Positions 19,156 to 30,329 of a DNA stretch of 64,000 bases are shown here, one piece after another. Both the position numbers and the translations under genes were made by a program. Under the pieces are notes generated by a model. The model saw only the letters and a program-made list of their open reading frames with translations, was not told the origin of the DNA and did not search any database. This DNA comes from Yersinia bercovieri ATCC 43970 (GTDB taxonomy: Bacteria; Pseudomonadota; Gammaproteobacteria; Enterobacterales; Enterobacteriaceae). The stretch spans positions 1,922,001-1,986,000 of the forward strand of contig NZ_CP054044.1 of assembly GCF_013282745.1 (NCBI RefSeq), read 5' to 3'. The first letter of the stretch is position 1. Each line of letters opens with the position of its first letter.

Positions 19156-21294
19156 TCAGCCCAACTGCCCATTAGCCAAATGTTTCACCCGGCGTTTCAC
19201 CTCTTCTTGCTTACCGGCGTTGAATGGCCGTGCATCGGGGCTACCCAGATAGCCGCACACCCGGCGGGTGACCGACACTTTCGATGGCTCGTGATTGCCG
19301 CATTTCGGGCAGGTAAAACCTTTGCTGGTGCAGGAGAACTCGCCAGTAAAGCCACATTCGTAGCACTCATCAATCGGCGTGTTGGTGCCGTAGTAGGGGA
19401 CTCGGCTGTAGCTGTAGTCCCACACATCTTCCAGCGCCCGCAGGTTATGCTGCAAGTTAGGGTATTCGCCATAACAGATGAAACCGCCGTTAGCCAATGG
19501 CGGGTAAGGCGCTTCGAAGTCGAGCTTGTCGTAGGGGTTCACTCTCTTCTCGACATCCAGATGGAAGCTATTGGTGTAGTAACCTTTGTCTGTCACACCA
19601 TCGACCACGCCAAACTCAGCGGTATCAAGGCGACAGAAGCGGTCACACAGATTTTCACTTGGCGTGCTGTACAGACTGAAGGCGTAACCGGTCTCCTCTT
19701 TCCAGTTATCCGTGGCTTGTCTCATGCGCTCGACGATCGCCACGGCTTTTTCACGTAACTTTTCATCATCAAAGAGATGAGTTTGATGGCCAAACAGCGC
19801 ATTAACGGTTTCATGAATCCCGATAAAGCCCAGTGAGATGGATGCGCGGCCATTTTTAAAGATTTCAGAGATATTGTCGTCCGCTTGTAAGCGCACGCCG
19901 CACGCCCCCTCCATATACAAAATAGGCGCGACTCGTGCTTTGATCCCTTCCAGACGGGCAATGCGGGTCATTAGCGCTTTCTTGGCTAACAGCAGGCGCT
20001 CATCCAGCAAATGCCAGAATTTCTCTTCATCGCCTTTAGCTTCCAGCGCGATGCGCGGCAGATTAAGGCTGATGACCCCCAGATTGTTACGACCATCGTG
20101 GATCTGTTTGCCCTCTTCTTCATAAACACCGAGGAAGCTGCGGCAGCCCATTGGCGTTTTAAAGGAGCCAGTGACTTTCACCACCTGGTCATAATTCAGA
20201 ATGTCGGGATACATGCGTTTGGTGGCGCACTCCAGCGCTAACTGTTTGATATCGTAGTTAGGATCGCCAAATTTGTGATTCAGGCCGTCACGGATAGCGA
20301 ATACCAGTTTCGGGAAGACGGCAGTTTTACGATTTTTGCCCAAGCCAGCAATGCGGTTACGCAAAATAGCCTGCTGGATCATGCGCGACTGCCAACTGGT
20401 GCCCAGCCCGAAACCGAAGGTGACAAATGGCGTCTGACCATTGGCGGTGTGCAGGGTGTTCACTTCATATTCCAGCGACTGGAAGGCGTCGTAACACTCT
20501 TTCTCAGTGCGCGACATGGCATAACCGGCGGCATCAGGGATCTGCCACTCTTGCGCCACAGATTTATGCTTATTAAAGCTTTCAGTGACGAACGGGGCCA
20601 GAATTTCATCGATGCGGTTTATGGTTGTGCCGCCATAGATATGGCTGGCGACCTGCGCGATAATTTGTGCCGTGACGGCGGTGGCGGTTGAGATGGATTT
20701 CGGCGGCTCAATCTCCGCGTTACCCATTTTAAAGCCCTGTGTCAGCATGCCATCGAGATCAATCAACATGCAGTTGAACATTGGGAAGAATGGCGCGTAA
20801 TCCAGATCGTGATAGTGGATCTCACCGCGCTCATGGGCCAGTACCACATCACGCGGCAAGATATGCTGTTTGGCGTAGTGCTTGGCGACAATACCGGCCA
20901 GCAAATCGCGCTGCGTCGGGATAACTTTGCTGTCTTTATTCGCATTTTCGTTCAGCAGTGCTTTGTTGCTCTGCTCTACCAAACCCCGGATTTCCTGATT
21001 CAGGCGACCACGCAGTTCCCGCGAGATATCCCTGTCATGGCGATACTCGATATAAGCTCGGGCTAACTGCTTGTATTGACCGGCCATCAGTTGGTTTTCG
21101 ACCGCATTTTGGATATCGCGGATATCAACCTTCGGCTGGTTTTCCATCGTCTGAGCGACCACCCGGGCAACAGTTGCGCAATAATCTGCGTCTACAACGC
21201 CAACAGCTAAAGCTGCGCGCTCGACGGCTTCCTTGATACGCACCTCATCAAAAGGCACCTGACAACCGTCCCGTTTAATCACTACTGTTTTCAC
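19156..21294 (-). CDS. nrdD: Anaerobic ribonucleoside-triphosphate reductase NrdD
   Basis: 712 residues, full length. An N-terminal ATP-cone starts VIKRDGCQVPFDEVRI. Near the C-terminus are the four-cysteine zinc site (CYECG and CPKCG) and the glycyl radical loop RRVCGYLGSPDARPFN. It makes dNTPs in anaerobic growth after activation by NrdG. The promoter carries paired NrdR boxes, DnaA boxes and a possible FNR site. Confidence 0.96.
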   Translation of the reverse strand: MKTVVIKRDGCQVPFDEVRIKEAVERAALAVGVVDADYCATVARVVAQTMENQPKVDIRDIQNAVENQLMAGQYKQLARAYIEYRHDRDISRELRGRLNQEIRGLVEQSNKALLNENANKDSKVIPTQRDLLAGIVAKHYAKQHILPRDVVLAHERGEIHYHDLDYAPFFPMFNCMLIDLDGMLTQGFKMGNAEIEPPKSISTATAVTAQIIAQVASHIYGGTTINRIDEILAPFVTESFNKHKSVAQEWQIPDAAGYAMSRTEKECYDAFQSLEYEVNTLHTANGQTPFVTFGFGLGTSWQSRMIQQAILRNRIAGLGKNRKTAVFPKLVFAIRDGLNHKFGDPNYDIKQLALECATKRMYPDILNYDQVVKVTGSFKTPMGCRSFLGVYEEEGKQIHDGRNNLGVISLNLPRIALEAKGDEEKFWHLLDERLLLAKKALMTRIARLEGIKARVAPILYMEGACGVRLQADDNISEIFKNGRASISLGFIGIHETVNALFGHQTHLFDDEKLREKAVAIVERMRQATDNWKEETGYAFSLYSTPSENLCDRFCRLDTAEFGVVDGVTDKGYYTNSFHLDVEKRVNPYDKLDFEAPYPPLANGGFICYGEYPNLQHNLRALEDVWDYSYSRVPYYGTNTPIDECYECGFTGEFSCTSKGFTCPKCGNHEPSKVSVTRRVCGYLGSPDARPFNAGKQEEVKRRVKHLANGQLG

Positions 21295-21324
21295 AATGTC
21301 GCTCCTGTATCCTGCCGCGTAGGG

Positions 21325-21388
21325 TTATCCACAAGGCGACCCGCAGCACATAAGGGCTGCGAGGGGGTGTGGATGCTTTTGTGGATAA
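21325..21388. promoter_or_regulatory. Two perfect DnaA boxes upstream of nrdD
   Basis: TTATCCACA occurs exactly at 21325-21333 on plus and at 21380-21388 on minus (TGTGGATAA). They face each other about 55 bp apart, between nrdD and the NrdR boxes. DnaA control is known for nrdAB in E. coli, so a replication-linked input here is plausible. Confidence 0.55.
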
Positions 21389-21435
21389 CTACTACATATA
21401 GGTGTCTATGTTGCCACAACCACTATATATAGGTG
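21389..21435. promoter_or_regulatory. Tandem NrdR boxes of the nrdDG promoter
   Basis: Two 16-bp sites match the NrdR consensus core CWATATATWG: CTACATATAG at 21392-21401 and CTATATATAG at 21423-21432. Centres are 31 bp apart, about three helical turns, which is the classic paired arrangement. The ATP-cone repressor NrdR should silence nrdDG through them. Confidence 0.85.
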
Positions 21436-21448
21436 GCGATAAACTAAA

Positions 21449-21462
21449 TTGACGTAGAGCAA
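21449..21462. promoter_or_regulatory. Possible FNR site for nrdDG
   Basis: TTGAC-GTAG-AGCAA matches TTGAT-N4-ATCAA at 8 of 10 positions. FNR activates nrdDG in related bacteria, and the site lies just upstream of the NrdR boxes. Confidence 0.4.
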
Positions 21463-21562
21463 GGAAATTGACGTTAGGGTTATTTGCTGTTCAGCGGGGG
21501 GAGGCAGGCGTTTTTTATGGGGCCGATGTTTAGCTTAAAAACCTAATCAGCCCCATCCAAAA

Positions 21563-22276
21563 TTACCCCATAAAATGTTCCGCCAGTTCTAGATCGCGGC
21601 GTGAGAAGGTTCTCACTATCCGGCCACTCTCCATCATGGCTGCGCGCTCGGACATATGTGCCACCACGTCGCTGTCGTGGCTCACCAGCAAATAGGTCAT
21701 GCCGTGCTCGCGTTTTAACTGATTGAGCAGGTTAAGTATCTCGGCCTGAACCGACATATCTAATGCCGAGGTGGGTTCGTCTAGCAGCAGCAGTTTTGGT
21801 CGCAGCAGCAGGGCGCGGGCGATAGCAATACGCTGGCGCTGGCCACCAGAGAATTGATGGGGATAACGTAGCGCCGCAGAAGCGGGCAGGCCCACTTGCG
21901 CTAAGGCTTGATCAATCCGCTGCTGAATACTCTTCTCGCCGTGAATTTTTAACGGCTCACCCAGCGTGCGCTGAATATTATGTTGCGGGTGCAGTGAAGC
22001 ATAAGGGTCTTGAAACACCATCTGCACATCTTTACGCAGTTGGCCGGTGAAACGCTGCCCCGGCCGTAATGGCTTACCCAGTAGGGTTATCTCGCCTTGC
22101 CACTCCCGTTGTAAGCCGGCCAGTGTGCGCAACACGGTGGATTTACCACAGCCGGATGCGCCGATCAGGCTAAAAGTTTCCCCCTCTTCAACCGCAAAGC
22201 TGACCGACTCAACTGCGGTTTTCACCTGACTCTTCTGGGCGAAACTGACCCGTAAGTTATTGACTTCAATCAGTGC
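21563..22276 (-). CDS. Peptide-type ABC importer ATPase, DppF/OppF type
   Basis: 237 residues from GTG 22276 (VALIEVNNLRVSF), chosen for GGAG a few bases upstream; the frame is open further to 22333. Walker A is GASGCGKST, the signature FSGGQRQRIAIARAL and Walker B LLLLDEPTSALD. It lacks the long C-terminal oligopeptide domain of full DppF. It overlaps the preceding ATPase by about 11 bases and ends the operon. Confidence 0.88.
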   Translation of the reverse strand, partial: ALIEVNNLRVSFAQKSQVKTAVESVSFAVEEGETFSLIGASGCGKSTVLRTLAGLQREWQGEITLLGKPLRPGQRFTGQLRKDVQMVFQDPYASLHPQHNIQRTLGEPLKIHGEKSIQQRIDQALAQVGLPASAALRYPHQFSGGQRQRIAIARALLLRPKLLLLDEPTSALDMSVQAEILNLLNQLKREHGMTYLLVSHDSDVVAHMSERAAMMESGRIVRTFSRRDLELAEHFMG

Positions 22277-23144
22277 CACGGGAGCCTCCAGAGAAATCGG
22301 CGCTGCGATCCAATACCGGCAGTTCACTGCCATAGGTGCTGGCGCTCGGGCGGCAAGCCCATAAGGTGTGGGTATAGGGGTGAGTTGAGTGCGGCAACTC
22401 GGCTGCCAGCCCCTGATCCACCAGTTTCCCCTGATACATCACCAACACGCGGTGGCAATGCTCTGATACCAACGGCAGATCATGGCTAATCAGCAGCAAG
22501 CTCATATTGCGCTGCTCGGTCTGCTCGACGATCAACTCAAGGATCTGGTTACGCAGTTTGGCATCCAACGCTGATGTTGGTTCGTCAGCAATTAATACTC
22601 GCGGATTATTCACCAACGCGATGGCTAACATCGCCCGCTGCCCCATACCGCCGGAAAGCTGGCCGGGGTATTGGTGGTAGGCGCTCTCATTTAAGCCAAC
22701 TGACGCCAGCGCATTTAACACTCGCTCATGGGTGTCAGCACCGGACAGTGCATTGTGTAGCAGCAGAGACTCTGCAATCTGTTTGCCCACAGTGCGCACT
22801 GGATTTAGCGCATAGCGGGGATCTTGCAGCACCATAGCGACCTCTTTGCCACGTAGCGCCCCCCACTGCTTAGGCTTCAGCTGCAATAAATCGTGCTCAA
22901 TAACCTGGCCTGGCTCCCCTTGGTCATCGGTATTATCCGCGTAATAGCTCAGCTTTTGGGCGCTGACTTTTCCCGGTGAGCGGACTAATCCCATCAACGC
23001 TCTGGCGGTAATGGATTTGCCGGAGCCAGATTCGCCCACTAATGCGACGCGCTCGTGACCAAGCTGGAAGGAGATGTTATCCACCACCCGCTGCTGCTGA
23101 AAATCGACACACAAATTCTCTACGGCGAAAATTTTATCAGTCAT
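22266..23144 (-). CDS. Peptide-type ABC importer ATPase, DppD/OppD type
   Basis: 292 residues from ATG 23144 (MTDKIFAVENLCVDF). Walker A is GESGSGKSIT, the signature LSGGMGQRAMLAIAL (MGQR in place of the usual QRQR) and Walker B VLIADEPTSALD. The C-terminus HPYTHTLWACRPS is the usual oligopeptide-type tail, though its Fe-S cysteine cluster is reduced. It overlaps the permease gene upstream by 8 bases. Confidence 0.88.
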   Translation of the reverse strand: MTDKIFAVENLCVDFQQQRVVDNISFQLGHERVALVGESGSGKSITARALMGLVRSPGKVSAQKLSYYADNTDDQGEPGQVIEHDLLQLKPKQWGALRGKEVAMVLQDPRYALNPVRTVGKQIAESLLLHNALSGADTHERVLNALASVGLNESAYHQYPGQLSGGMGQRAMLAIALVNNPRVLIADEPTSALDAKLRNQILELIVEQTEQRNMSLLLISHDLPLVSEHCHRVLVMYQGKLVDQGLAAELPHSTHPYTHTLWACRPSASTYGSELPVLDRSADFSGGSRGTD

Positions 23145-23973
23145 GGTGAGGGTCCAAAATATCGCGCAGGCCATCGCCTAACAGATTAAACGCCATGCTG
23201 CTGAGCAAGATAGCGCAGCCCGGAATGGCGGCAATCCACCATTGATCGAAGATAACCTGCATACCGTCAGCGACCATCGATCCCCATTCCGACATCGGCG
23301 GGCGAGCGCCCAAACCGAGGAAACCTAGCCCTGCGGCTGCCAGGATAATTCCGGCCAGATCCAGCGCCAGTCGCACCACCGCTGAGGGGAGGCACATAGG
23401 TAAAATGTGGCCCCAAAGCAGACGCAGCCCCTTGATGCCCATCATTTCAGCCGCCGCCAGATAGTCGCTTTGGCGTAATAATTGGATCTCGGCGCGCGCC
23501 TGACGGGCATAGGCAGGCCAGGTGGTTAGCGCCAACGCCAATGCGCCGTTAATCAATCCGGGGCCGAGCATTGCGACAAAAGCAAAGGCTAAAATCAGCC
23601 GTGGCATCGACATCACCACATCAGTGACACGCATCAGAACACGTTCGAGCCAGCCGCCGTAATAGCCGGAAAGCACCCCAACCAGTAATCCTAGCGGCAG
23701 CGTGATCACCGTGACCAACAGCACCAAGCCGAGAGTGGGGCGAGTGCCATAAATCAGGCGCGACAGCATATCGCGACCATAGCTGTCAGTTCCCAGCCAA
23801 TGACCTGCGGCACCGGGCGGAAGCAGTCGATCGGCAGCGTTTTGCCAGTTAGGATCTTGTGGGGCGATCCACGGGGCGAAAATCGCAATTATCACCAGCA
23901 AGGAGAGAATCAACAGCCCAATGCTGGTGGAGGGGGAACGCTTTAGCGTGTAGCAGACGGTGGTTATAGACAT
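23137..23973 (-). CDS. Peptide-type ABC importer permease, DppC type
   Basis: 278 residues. The N-terminus has the OppC_N helix (LLILSLLVIIAIFAPW) followed by DPNWQNAADRLLPP. GTDSYGRDMLSRLIYGTR near 60 is the hallmark of DppC/NikC permeases. The EAA-type loop near 180 reads AAEMMGIKGLRLLWGHILP. It pairs with the DppB-type permease 18 bases upstream. Confidence 0.9.
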   Translation of the reverse strand: MSITTVCYTLKRSPSTSIGLLILSLLVIIAIFAPWIAPQDPNWQNAADRLLPPGAAGHWLGTDSYGRDMLSRLIYGTRPTLGLVLLVTVITLPLGLLVGVLSGYYGGWLERVLMRVTDVVMSMPRLILAFAFVAMLGPGLINGALALALTTWPAYARQARAEIQLLRQSDYLAAAEMMGIKGLRLLWGHILPMCLPSAVVRLALDLAGIILAAAGLGFLGLGARPPMSEWGSMVADGMQVIFDQWWIAAIPGCAILLSSMAFNLLGDGLRDILDPHHD

Positions 23974-23991
23974 ATAAGTGTTATCGACATA

Positions 23992-25041
23992 TCAGCGCGT
24001 TCTCGGGTCCAGCAAGCGGACCAGCAGATCCGTTACATTGTTAATCACAATAAAGCACATACCGAGTAGCAGTGTTCCGCCCATTATGGCGGTGGTATCG
24101 CCGGCAAACAGGGCGCTGGTGAGGTAGCGACCAATCCCCGGCCAGGCAAAGACAGTTTCGGTTAACACCGCCCCCTCCAGCATACTGGTATAGGCCAGCG
24201 CAATCACCGTGAGCAGGGTGCCCCGGATATTTGGCAGCACGTGCATCAGCAGAATGCGCATTTCACCGGCACCTTTGGCCCTCGCCAGCGTAATGTACTC
24301 TTTATTCAGTTCGCTTAGGCAGGCCGAACGGGTCAGACGGGTGATGCTGGCTAGCGCATAGTAAGAGAGCAGGGCAACCGGCAGAATCAAGTGGGCGATG
24401 GCATTGCCAAAAGCTCCGGCATCACCAGAGCGCCAGCTGTCGATCAGGGCAAAACCGGTTTTTGCTTCCACGGTATATTGATAAATGTCATCGAGGCGAC
24501 CGGGGCCGGGGCTCCATTGCAGGCGCGCATAAAACAGCAATAGCATCAGCAAGCCAAGCCAGAAGATAGGCACCGAGTTACCTAGCAAGGTGACAAAGCG
24601 AATTGCGGCATCCAGCTTGCTACCCGCCCAACGAGCACACAATAAACCGAGAATAACGCCGAGTGTGGCACCAATGATCAGCGATAAGGTCGCCAGCTCC
24701 AGTGTCGCGGGGAAGACGGTGAGCAAGTCCTGCAATACCGGCTGACCACTGGCACTGGCAAGTCCCAAATCACCATGGGCCAGCCGCACCAGATAGTGCC
24801 AGAACTGCACCGCTAATGGTTGATCCAGCCCGAGCTGGTGCTTGACCTGCTGATAAGTGGCCTCACTGGCGTGGTCGCCGACAATTTGTAACACCCGATC
24901 CACTGGCGACATAGCCGACAGGAAAAAGGTGATCACCAGTAGACCGAATAGGGTTAGGGCCAGGGTCAATAATCCCTGTAGAAACCCCCAAAGACGACGC
25001 CGGGATTGGGTTCCCGGCGTTTGATTTAGTGCGACAGACAT
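23992..25041 (-). CDS. Peptide-type ABC importer permease, DppB type
   Basis: 349 residues. DPB-type features are an N-terminal helix (LLTLALTLFGLLVITFFLSA), the LGLDQPLAVQFWHYL region near 70, RLTRSACLSELNKEYITLAR near 240 and a C-terminal VINNVTDLLVRLLDPRTR. It forms the inner-membrane channel with the DppC-type partner. Confidence 0.9.
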   Translation of the reverse strand: MSVALNQTPGTQSRRRLWGFLQGLLTLALTLFGLLVITFFLSAMSPVDRVLQIVGDHASEATYQQVKHQLGLDQPLAVQFWHYLVRLAHGDLGLASASGQPVLQDLLTVFPATLELATLSLIIGATLGVILGLLCARWAGSKLDAAIRFVTLLGNSVPIFWLGLLMLLLFYARLQWSPGPGRLDDIYQYTVEAKTGFALIDSWRSGDAGAFGNAIAHLILPVALLSYYALASITRLTRSACLSELNKEYITLARAKGAGEMRILLMHVLPNIRGTLLTVIALAYTSMLEGAVLTETVFAWPGIGRYLTSALFAGDTTAIMGGTLLLGMCFIVINNVTDLLVRLLDPRTR

Positions 25042-25118
25042 CGACTATCAACCTACTTATATTTCATAAAAACTTTATTGATAAGTCAGCGAGGCTCTAC
25101 CCAAAGTAAGGTAATACC

Positions 25119-26687
25119 CTATTTACTGACACGGTCATAATAGACCATATCTGCATTCAGGCCCTGTTGATAGCCCTTAACATTGTCTCGCAGCACAACT
25201 TGCGCTTTGGCTTGATCAATAAAGATGTAAGGCGAGTTCTGTTGTAGCTCTTGTTGCAACTGGGTATAGAGCGCAGTGCGCTTCGCCGGATCGGCTTCTG
25301 CCACGGCTGCCAGTGTCTGCTTATTCAGCTCAGGAATAACCCAGCCGTTTAAACCGGCAACAGTGCTGCTCTTACCATCATTATAGGCAAAGGCGCTGGC
25401 ATTGGAGTGCGCATCGAAGTAATCCGGGATCCACAAGCGGATAGCGGACTGATGCTGCTTGGCGCGCACTCGACCATAGACTTGACTGCCTGCGGCTGGC
25501 AGTAGCACCAACTTCACGCCACCTTGGGCGAAACTTGCCTGTAACGATTGGGCGATGGTGATAAACGGTGGTTTGTTCTCAACGTCCAGGGTTAGGGTTG
25601 CATCCTTAATGCCCGCTTTGGTCAGAATTTCTTTGGCCTTAGCCGGATCAAAGGTAAACGGATTGCTTTCCAGCGCACCCGGTAAACCGACAGGCAGGAA
25701 GCTTTGATGCACAAAATATTGGCCTTTCAGCAGGTCTTTGGTAATGCCCTGATAATCAACCAGATAGCGTGCGGCCTGCCAGAATTCTGGTTTTTTCAGC
25801 AGCGGGTTGGCTGGGTTAGCGGTGTTAAACACCAAATAGTTTTGCTCCGCCGAGGGGATCTCAACCACTTGGACGCCCGCTTGTGTTTTCAACGCGGCAG
25901 TCTGGTCTGGCCCTAATTCGCGGGCGATATCGGCATCACCTTGCTGAATCAGCAGGCGGCGAGCGCTTGGGTCTGGCACGTTTTTGATAATAATATTTTT
26001 AATCAGCGGCTTGTTACCCGGCGATGTTGGGTTGGCATCCAACACGATAGCCTGATGCGGCTGATAAACCCGCATTTTGAACGGGCCACTGCCAGCTGAA
26101 TGCATTTTCAACCAAGCATTGCCGTAGTCATTCTCTTTTACATTGGCGGTGACCGCTTTTTTATCAACAATCGAGGCGATCGGCGTTGATAAGATATTCA
26201 GGGCAACCGCCGGGCTGACATCTGCACTCCAGCTCAGTTGCACGGTATTTTTGTCGATCTTTTTCAGATGTTGATCGATGTTGCTCGCGTCCCAGCCCAG
26301 AACGTTAAGAATAAAGGCCGGTGAGCGGTTCATCTTGATTGCGCGGGTGAAAGAGTAAATCACATCATCGGCTTGCACTGGGTTACCGGATGCAAACAGG
26401 GCGTCTGGGCGCAACTTCACGGTTAGTGTTTTGGCGGCGGCATCGCCTTGCCAACTCTCAGCCAAGACTGGCACAATTTGCGCCGGATTATCACGATCGG
26501 CTTGTATCAGGCGCTGATAGAGACTTGGTACAGTCTGAATGCTAGAGAGTTCATTACTTTCTGCTGGATCCAGGCTGACGATATCATCCAGGGATTGTAC
26601 AACCACCAGCGTATCTGCTGGCGTTGCTGCCAGTACGCTACCAGATAGTGCTGTCAAAACCATTAATGACAGAATTTTAGCTTTCAT
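25119..26687 (-). CDS. Family 5 extracellular solute-binding protein (peptide/nickel type)
   Basis: 522 residues with a signal peptide (MKAKILSLMVLTALSGSVLA, then ATPAD). The body has the SBP_bac_5 layout: SLDDIVSLDPAESNELSS near 32, DALFASGNPVQADDVIYSF near 93 and AGIKDATLTLDVENKPPF near 352. First gene of a five-gene importer, 77 bases before the DppB-type permease. The ligand (peptide, opine or glutathione-like) cannot be told from the sequence. Confidence 0.9.
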   Translation of the reverse strand: MKAKILSLMVLTALSGSVLAATPADTLVVVQSLDDIVSLDPAESNELSSIQTVPSLYQRLIQADRDNPAQIVPVLAESWQGDAAAKTLTVKLRPDALFASGNPVQADDVIYSFTRAIKMNRSPAFILNVLGWDASNIDQHLKKIDKNTVQLSWSADVSPAVALNILSTPIASIVDKKAVTANVKENDYGNAWLKMHSAGSGPFKMRVYQPHQAIVLDANPTSPGNKPLIKNIIIKNVPDPSARRLLIQQGDADIARELGPDQTAALKTQAGVQVVEIPSAEQNYLVFNTANPANPLLKKPEFWQAARYLVDYQGITKDLLKGQYFVHQSFLPVGLPGALESNPFTFDPAKAKEILTKAGIKDATLTLDVENKPPFITIAQSLQASFAQGGVKLVLLPAAGSQVYGRVRAKQHQSAIRLWIPDYFDAHSNASAFAYNDGKSSTVAGLNGWVIPELNKQTLAAVAEADPAKRTALYTQLQQELQQNSPYIFIDQAKAQVVLRDNVKGYQQGLNADMVYYDRVSK

Positions 26688-27473
<786 letters not shown>

Positions 27474-27480
27474 GCTATTT

Positions 27481-27570
27481 TGCTTGCCAGCTTGAGCTTC
27501 GGGCAGTGCTCGCCGCCGTCACATACTCCGTGTATGCTCCGTTGGTTGCGCGCTGTCCTCACTCAATCTG
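27481..27570. repeat. GC-rich structured spacer between tabA and argI
   Basis: The spacer between the convergent genes holds CATAC-TCCGT-GTATG (27522-27536) within a GC-rich stretch, unlike the AT-rich spacers nearby. It may be a dispersed intergenic repeat. No second copy was found in the window. Confidence 0.3.
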
Positions 27571-27647
27571 CCTGCGCCAATAACGCTTATTGATTAGGTG
27601 TAAAAATAATCAAAAGCCGATACTTCAGATAGCCGACCCTGTTATGT

Positions 27648-28664
27648 TTAGTGTTGACCCAATGTGGCGACCATCACTGCTTTGATGGTATGCAGGCGGT
27701 TTTCTGCCTGATCAAACACGATGCTGTGCGCGGATTCAAACACCTCATCGGTAACTTCCATTCCGCCTGGCAAGTTGTACTGCTCTGCCATCTGCTTACC
27801 CAGAGTGGTTTGATCATCATGGAATGCAGGTAGGCAGTGCAGGAACTTGACCTGTGGGTTACCGGTCAGCTTCACCACACTCATATTGACCTGATAGGGT
27901 TTCAGCAGTGCAACCCGCTCGTGCCAGACCTCTTTGGGTTCCCCCATTGAGACCCAAACATCGGTATACAGGAAATCAGCGCCCTTCACGCCTTCGGCAA
28001 TATCTTCTGTCAGTGTGATTTTACCGCCAGTTTTTTGCGCCTGCGCCTGACAATCCGCCACCAGTTGGGCCTCCGGCCAGCACGCTTTTGGCGCGACCAG
28101 ACGTAAATCCATCCCCACCAGTGCGGCGGCTTCTAACATGGTGTTACCCATGTTGTTGCGCGCATCACCGAGATAGGCAAATTTCATTTCACTCAATGGC
28201 TTACCCGGCAGGTGCTCCTGCATAGTCAATAAATCCGCCAGTAATTGAGTCGGGTGGAATTCATTGGTCAGGCCATTCCACACCGGAACTCCCGCATATT
28301 CAGCCAATGTTTCAACCACTTGCTGGCCATGACCACGATACTGGATACCGTCATACATGCGGCCTAATACACGGGCGGTATCCTTAATTGACTCTTTATG
28401 CCCAATCTGACTTCCCCCTGGGCCGAGGTAAGTCACGCGCGCACCTTGATCATATGCGGCAACTTCGAAAGAGCATCGAGTACGGGTCGACTCTTTTTCG
28501 AAGATGAGCGCGATATTCTTACCTACCAGTTTTTGCTGCTCACAGCCGGATTTCTTGGCTTGCTTTAACTCAGCCGCCAAATCCAGCAGGGCTGTAATTT
28601 CAGTGGGGGTAAAATCCAGTAACCTTAGAAAGTGACGATTGTAGAACTGACTCATAGTGCTCAT
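27648..28664 (-). CDS. argI: Ornithine carbamoyltransferase
   Basis: 338 residues from ATG 28664, which has AGGA 9 bases upstream; ATG 28655 ([10 protein letters not shown]) is the alternative. The carbamoyl phosphate motif STRTRCSFE lies near 58, and the ornithine-side motif [11 protein letters not shown] near 274. It makes citrulline from ornithine and carbamoyl phosphate. The gene order tabA-argI-rraB matches enterobacterial argI. Two ARG boxes lie just upstream. Confidence 0.95.
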   Translation of the reverse strand: MSTMSQFYNRHFLRLLDFTPTEITALLDLAAELKQAKKSGCEQQKLVGKNIALIFEKESTRTRCSFEVAAYDQGARVTYLGPGGSQIGHKESIKDTARVLGRMYDGIQYRGHGQQVVETLAEYAGVPVWNGLTNEFHPTQLLADLLTMQEHLPGKPLSEMKFAYLGDARNNMGNTMLEAAALVGMDLRLVAPKACWPEAQLVADCQAQAQKTGGKITLTEDIAEGVKGADFLYTDVWVSMGEPKEVWHERVALLKPYQVNMSVVKLTGNPQVKFLHCLPAFHDDQTTLGKQMAEQYNLPGGMEVTDEVFESAHSIVFDQAENRLHTIKAVMVATLGQH

Positions 28665-28686
28665 AGCTTGCATCCTGAATAGTCTA

Positions 28687-28725
28687 ATTGAATTTAAATT
28701 CAATTTATACGTATAAATATTCAAT
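28687..28725. promoter_or_regulatory. Paired ARG boxes (ArgR operator) of argI
   Basis: Two 18-bp boxes at 28687-28704 and 28708-28725 are 3 bp apart, the standard ArgR arrangement. The first is a near-perfect palindrome, ATTGAATTTAAATTCAAT; the second has the conserved half ATATTCAAT. Arginine-loaded ArgR should repress argI. Confidence 0.88.
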
Positions 28726-28825
28726 TACAACCCCCATCAATAAATCTTTCTCGTTTATAGTGGAGGCAACCGCGTGGGTGTGGGAAAATAGCGCCATATT
28801 AAGCCCATTGACTGAGGATAAAGGC

Positions 28826-29257
28826 ATGGCAAACCGCGAAATGCTGGACGAACAACGTGACGAGACCCGCCTGATCATTGAAGAACTGCTGGACGATGGT
28901 AGTGATCCCGATGCGCTGTACACGATTGAACACCACCTCTCTTCTGAAAAGTTCGAAGTGCTGGAAAAAGCCGCTGTTGAAGCATTCAAACTGGGTTATG
29001 AAGTGACAGATGCTGAAGAGCTGGAAGTGGAAGATGGCTCTATGGTGATGTGCTGTGACGTGATCAGCGAAGTTGCTCTGAATGCTGAAATTATTGATGC
29101 GCAGGTTGAACAGTTAATCGCATTAGCTGAAAAGTGCGGCGTAAATTACGACGGCTGGGGCACCTACTACGAAGATCCCGACGCAGAAGATGATGAAGAG
29201 GGTGAGTTCGATGATGAAGAGTTGGTGGATGAGGATGACGACGGTAAGCGTCACTAA
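28826..29257 (+). CDS. rraB: Ribonuclease E inhibitor RraB
   Basis: 143 residues from ATG 28826 ([20 protein letters not shown]), with AGGA 7 bases upstream; the frame extends further upstream but without homology. The C-terminal 30 residues are almost all Asp and Glu, as in RraB. It binds RNase E and alters its cleavage choices. It diverges from argI. Confidence 0.93.
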   Translation: MANREMLDEQRDETRLIIEELLDDGSDPDALYTIEHHLSSEKFEVLEKAAVEAFKLGYEVTDAEELEVEDGSMVMCCDVISEVALNAEIIDAQVEQLIALAEKCGVNYDGWGTYYEDPDAEDDEEGEFDDEELVDEDDDGKRH

Positions 29258-29260
29258 TTT

Positions 29261-29657
<397 letters not shown>

Positions 29658-29691
29658 AATAGTTTCAGGGCGCTTAATGCGCCCTGAATAA

Positions 29692-30195
29692 TCACAATGT
29701 TTTCAGCATCGTCACTTCGCAATCCACATGACCGGTGTTGCCCATCGGCCCATCAATATGCTCAAAACCTAATTTTTCATATAAACCTACTGCGCTGGTC
29801 AGGCTGGCGGTGGTTTCCAGATAGCAGCGACCAAAGCCCTGCTGGCGGGCAAACTCTAGCGCCTGCAATGCCAATTGCTTTGCCAAACCTTTACCGCGCA
29901 ATAGTGGCAGAAAGTACATTTTCTGCAATTCACACAGATCGGTGTCACCACCCGACAAGGGGGCGATACCACCACCACCGGCAATATTGCCGTCCACTTC
30001 AACCACCCAGTAAGCACTGCGCGGCTGGCTATACAGCTCATATAAGTGATCCAGATTCGGATCAGACACGGTATAGCCTTTATCTGCGCTCAGGCCAAAT
30101 TCAGCCGAGACGTCGCGGATAACATTGGCGATAGCAAGATTGTCTGCGGCGAGGATGGGGCGCACCAGCAGGTGGATAGATGTAGCTGTGGTCAT
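29692..30195 (-). CDS. yjgM: GNAT-family N-acetyltransferase YjgM
   Basis: 167 residues, the size of E. coli YjgM, with the same location between rraB and valS. The acetyl-CoA loop reads [14 protein letters not shown] near 105, and the C-terminal motif [12 protein letters not shown] near 145. The natural substrate is uncertain; O-acetylserine-type activity has been described for relatives. Confidence 0.88.
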   Translation of the reverse strand: MTTATSIHLLVRPILAADNLAIANVIRDVSAEFGLSADKGYTVSDPNLDHLYELYSQPRSAYWVVEVDGNIAGGGGIAPLSGGDTDLCELQKMYFLPLLRGKGLAKQLALQALEFARQQGFGRCYLETTASLTSAVGLYEKLGFEHIDGPMGNTGHVDCEVTMLKTL

Positions 30196-30329
30196 GCTCT
30201 ATAAACCCAAAGGTAATATCTTAGTTATAATCTGTAATACCATTTAACACTGAATTAATGCAATGGTAAAAAAACTGGGAGCCAGATTATCATGGCCCCC
30301 AGTGAGTACTTACTTCATGTCAGATTAAT

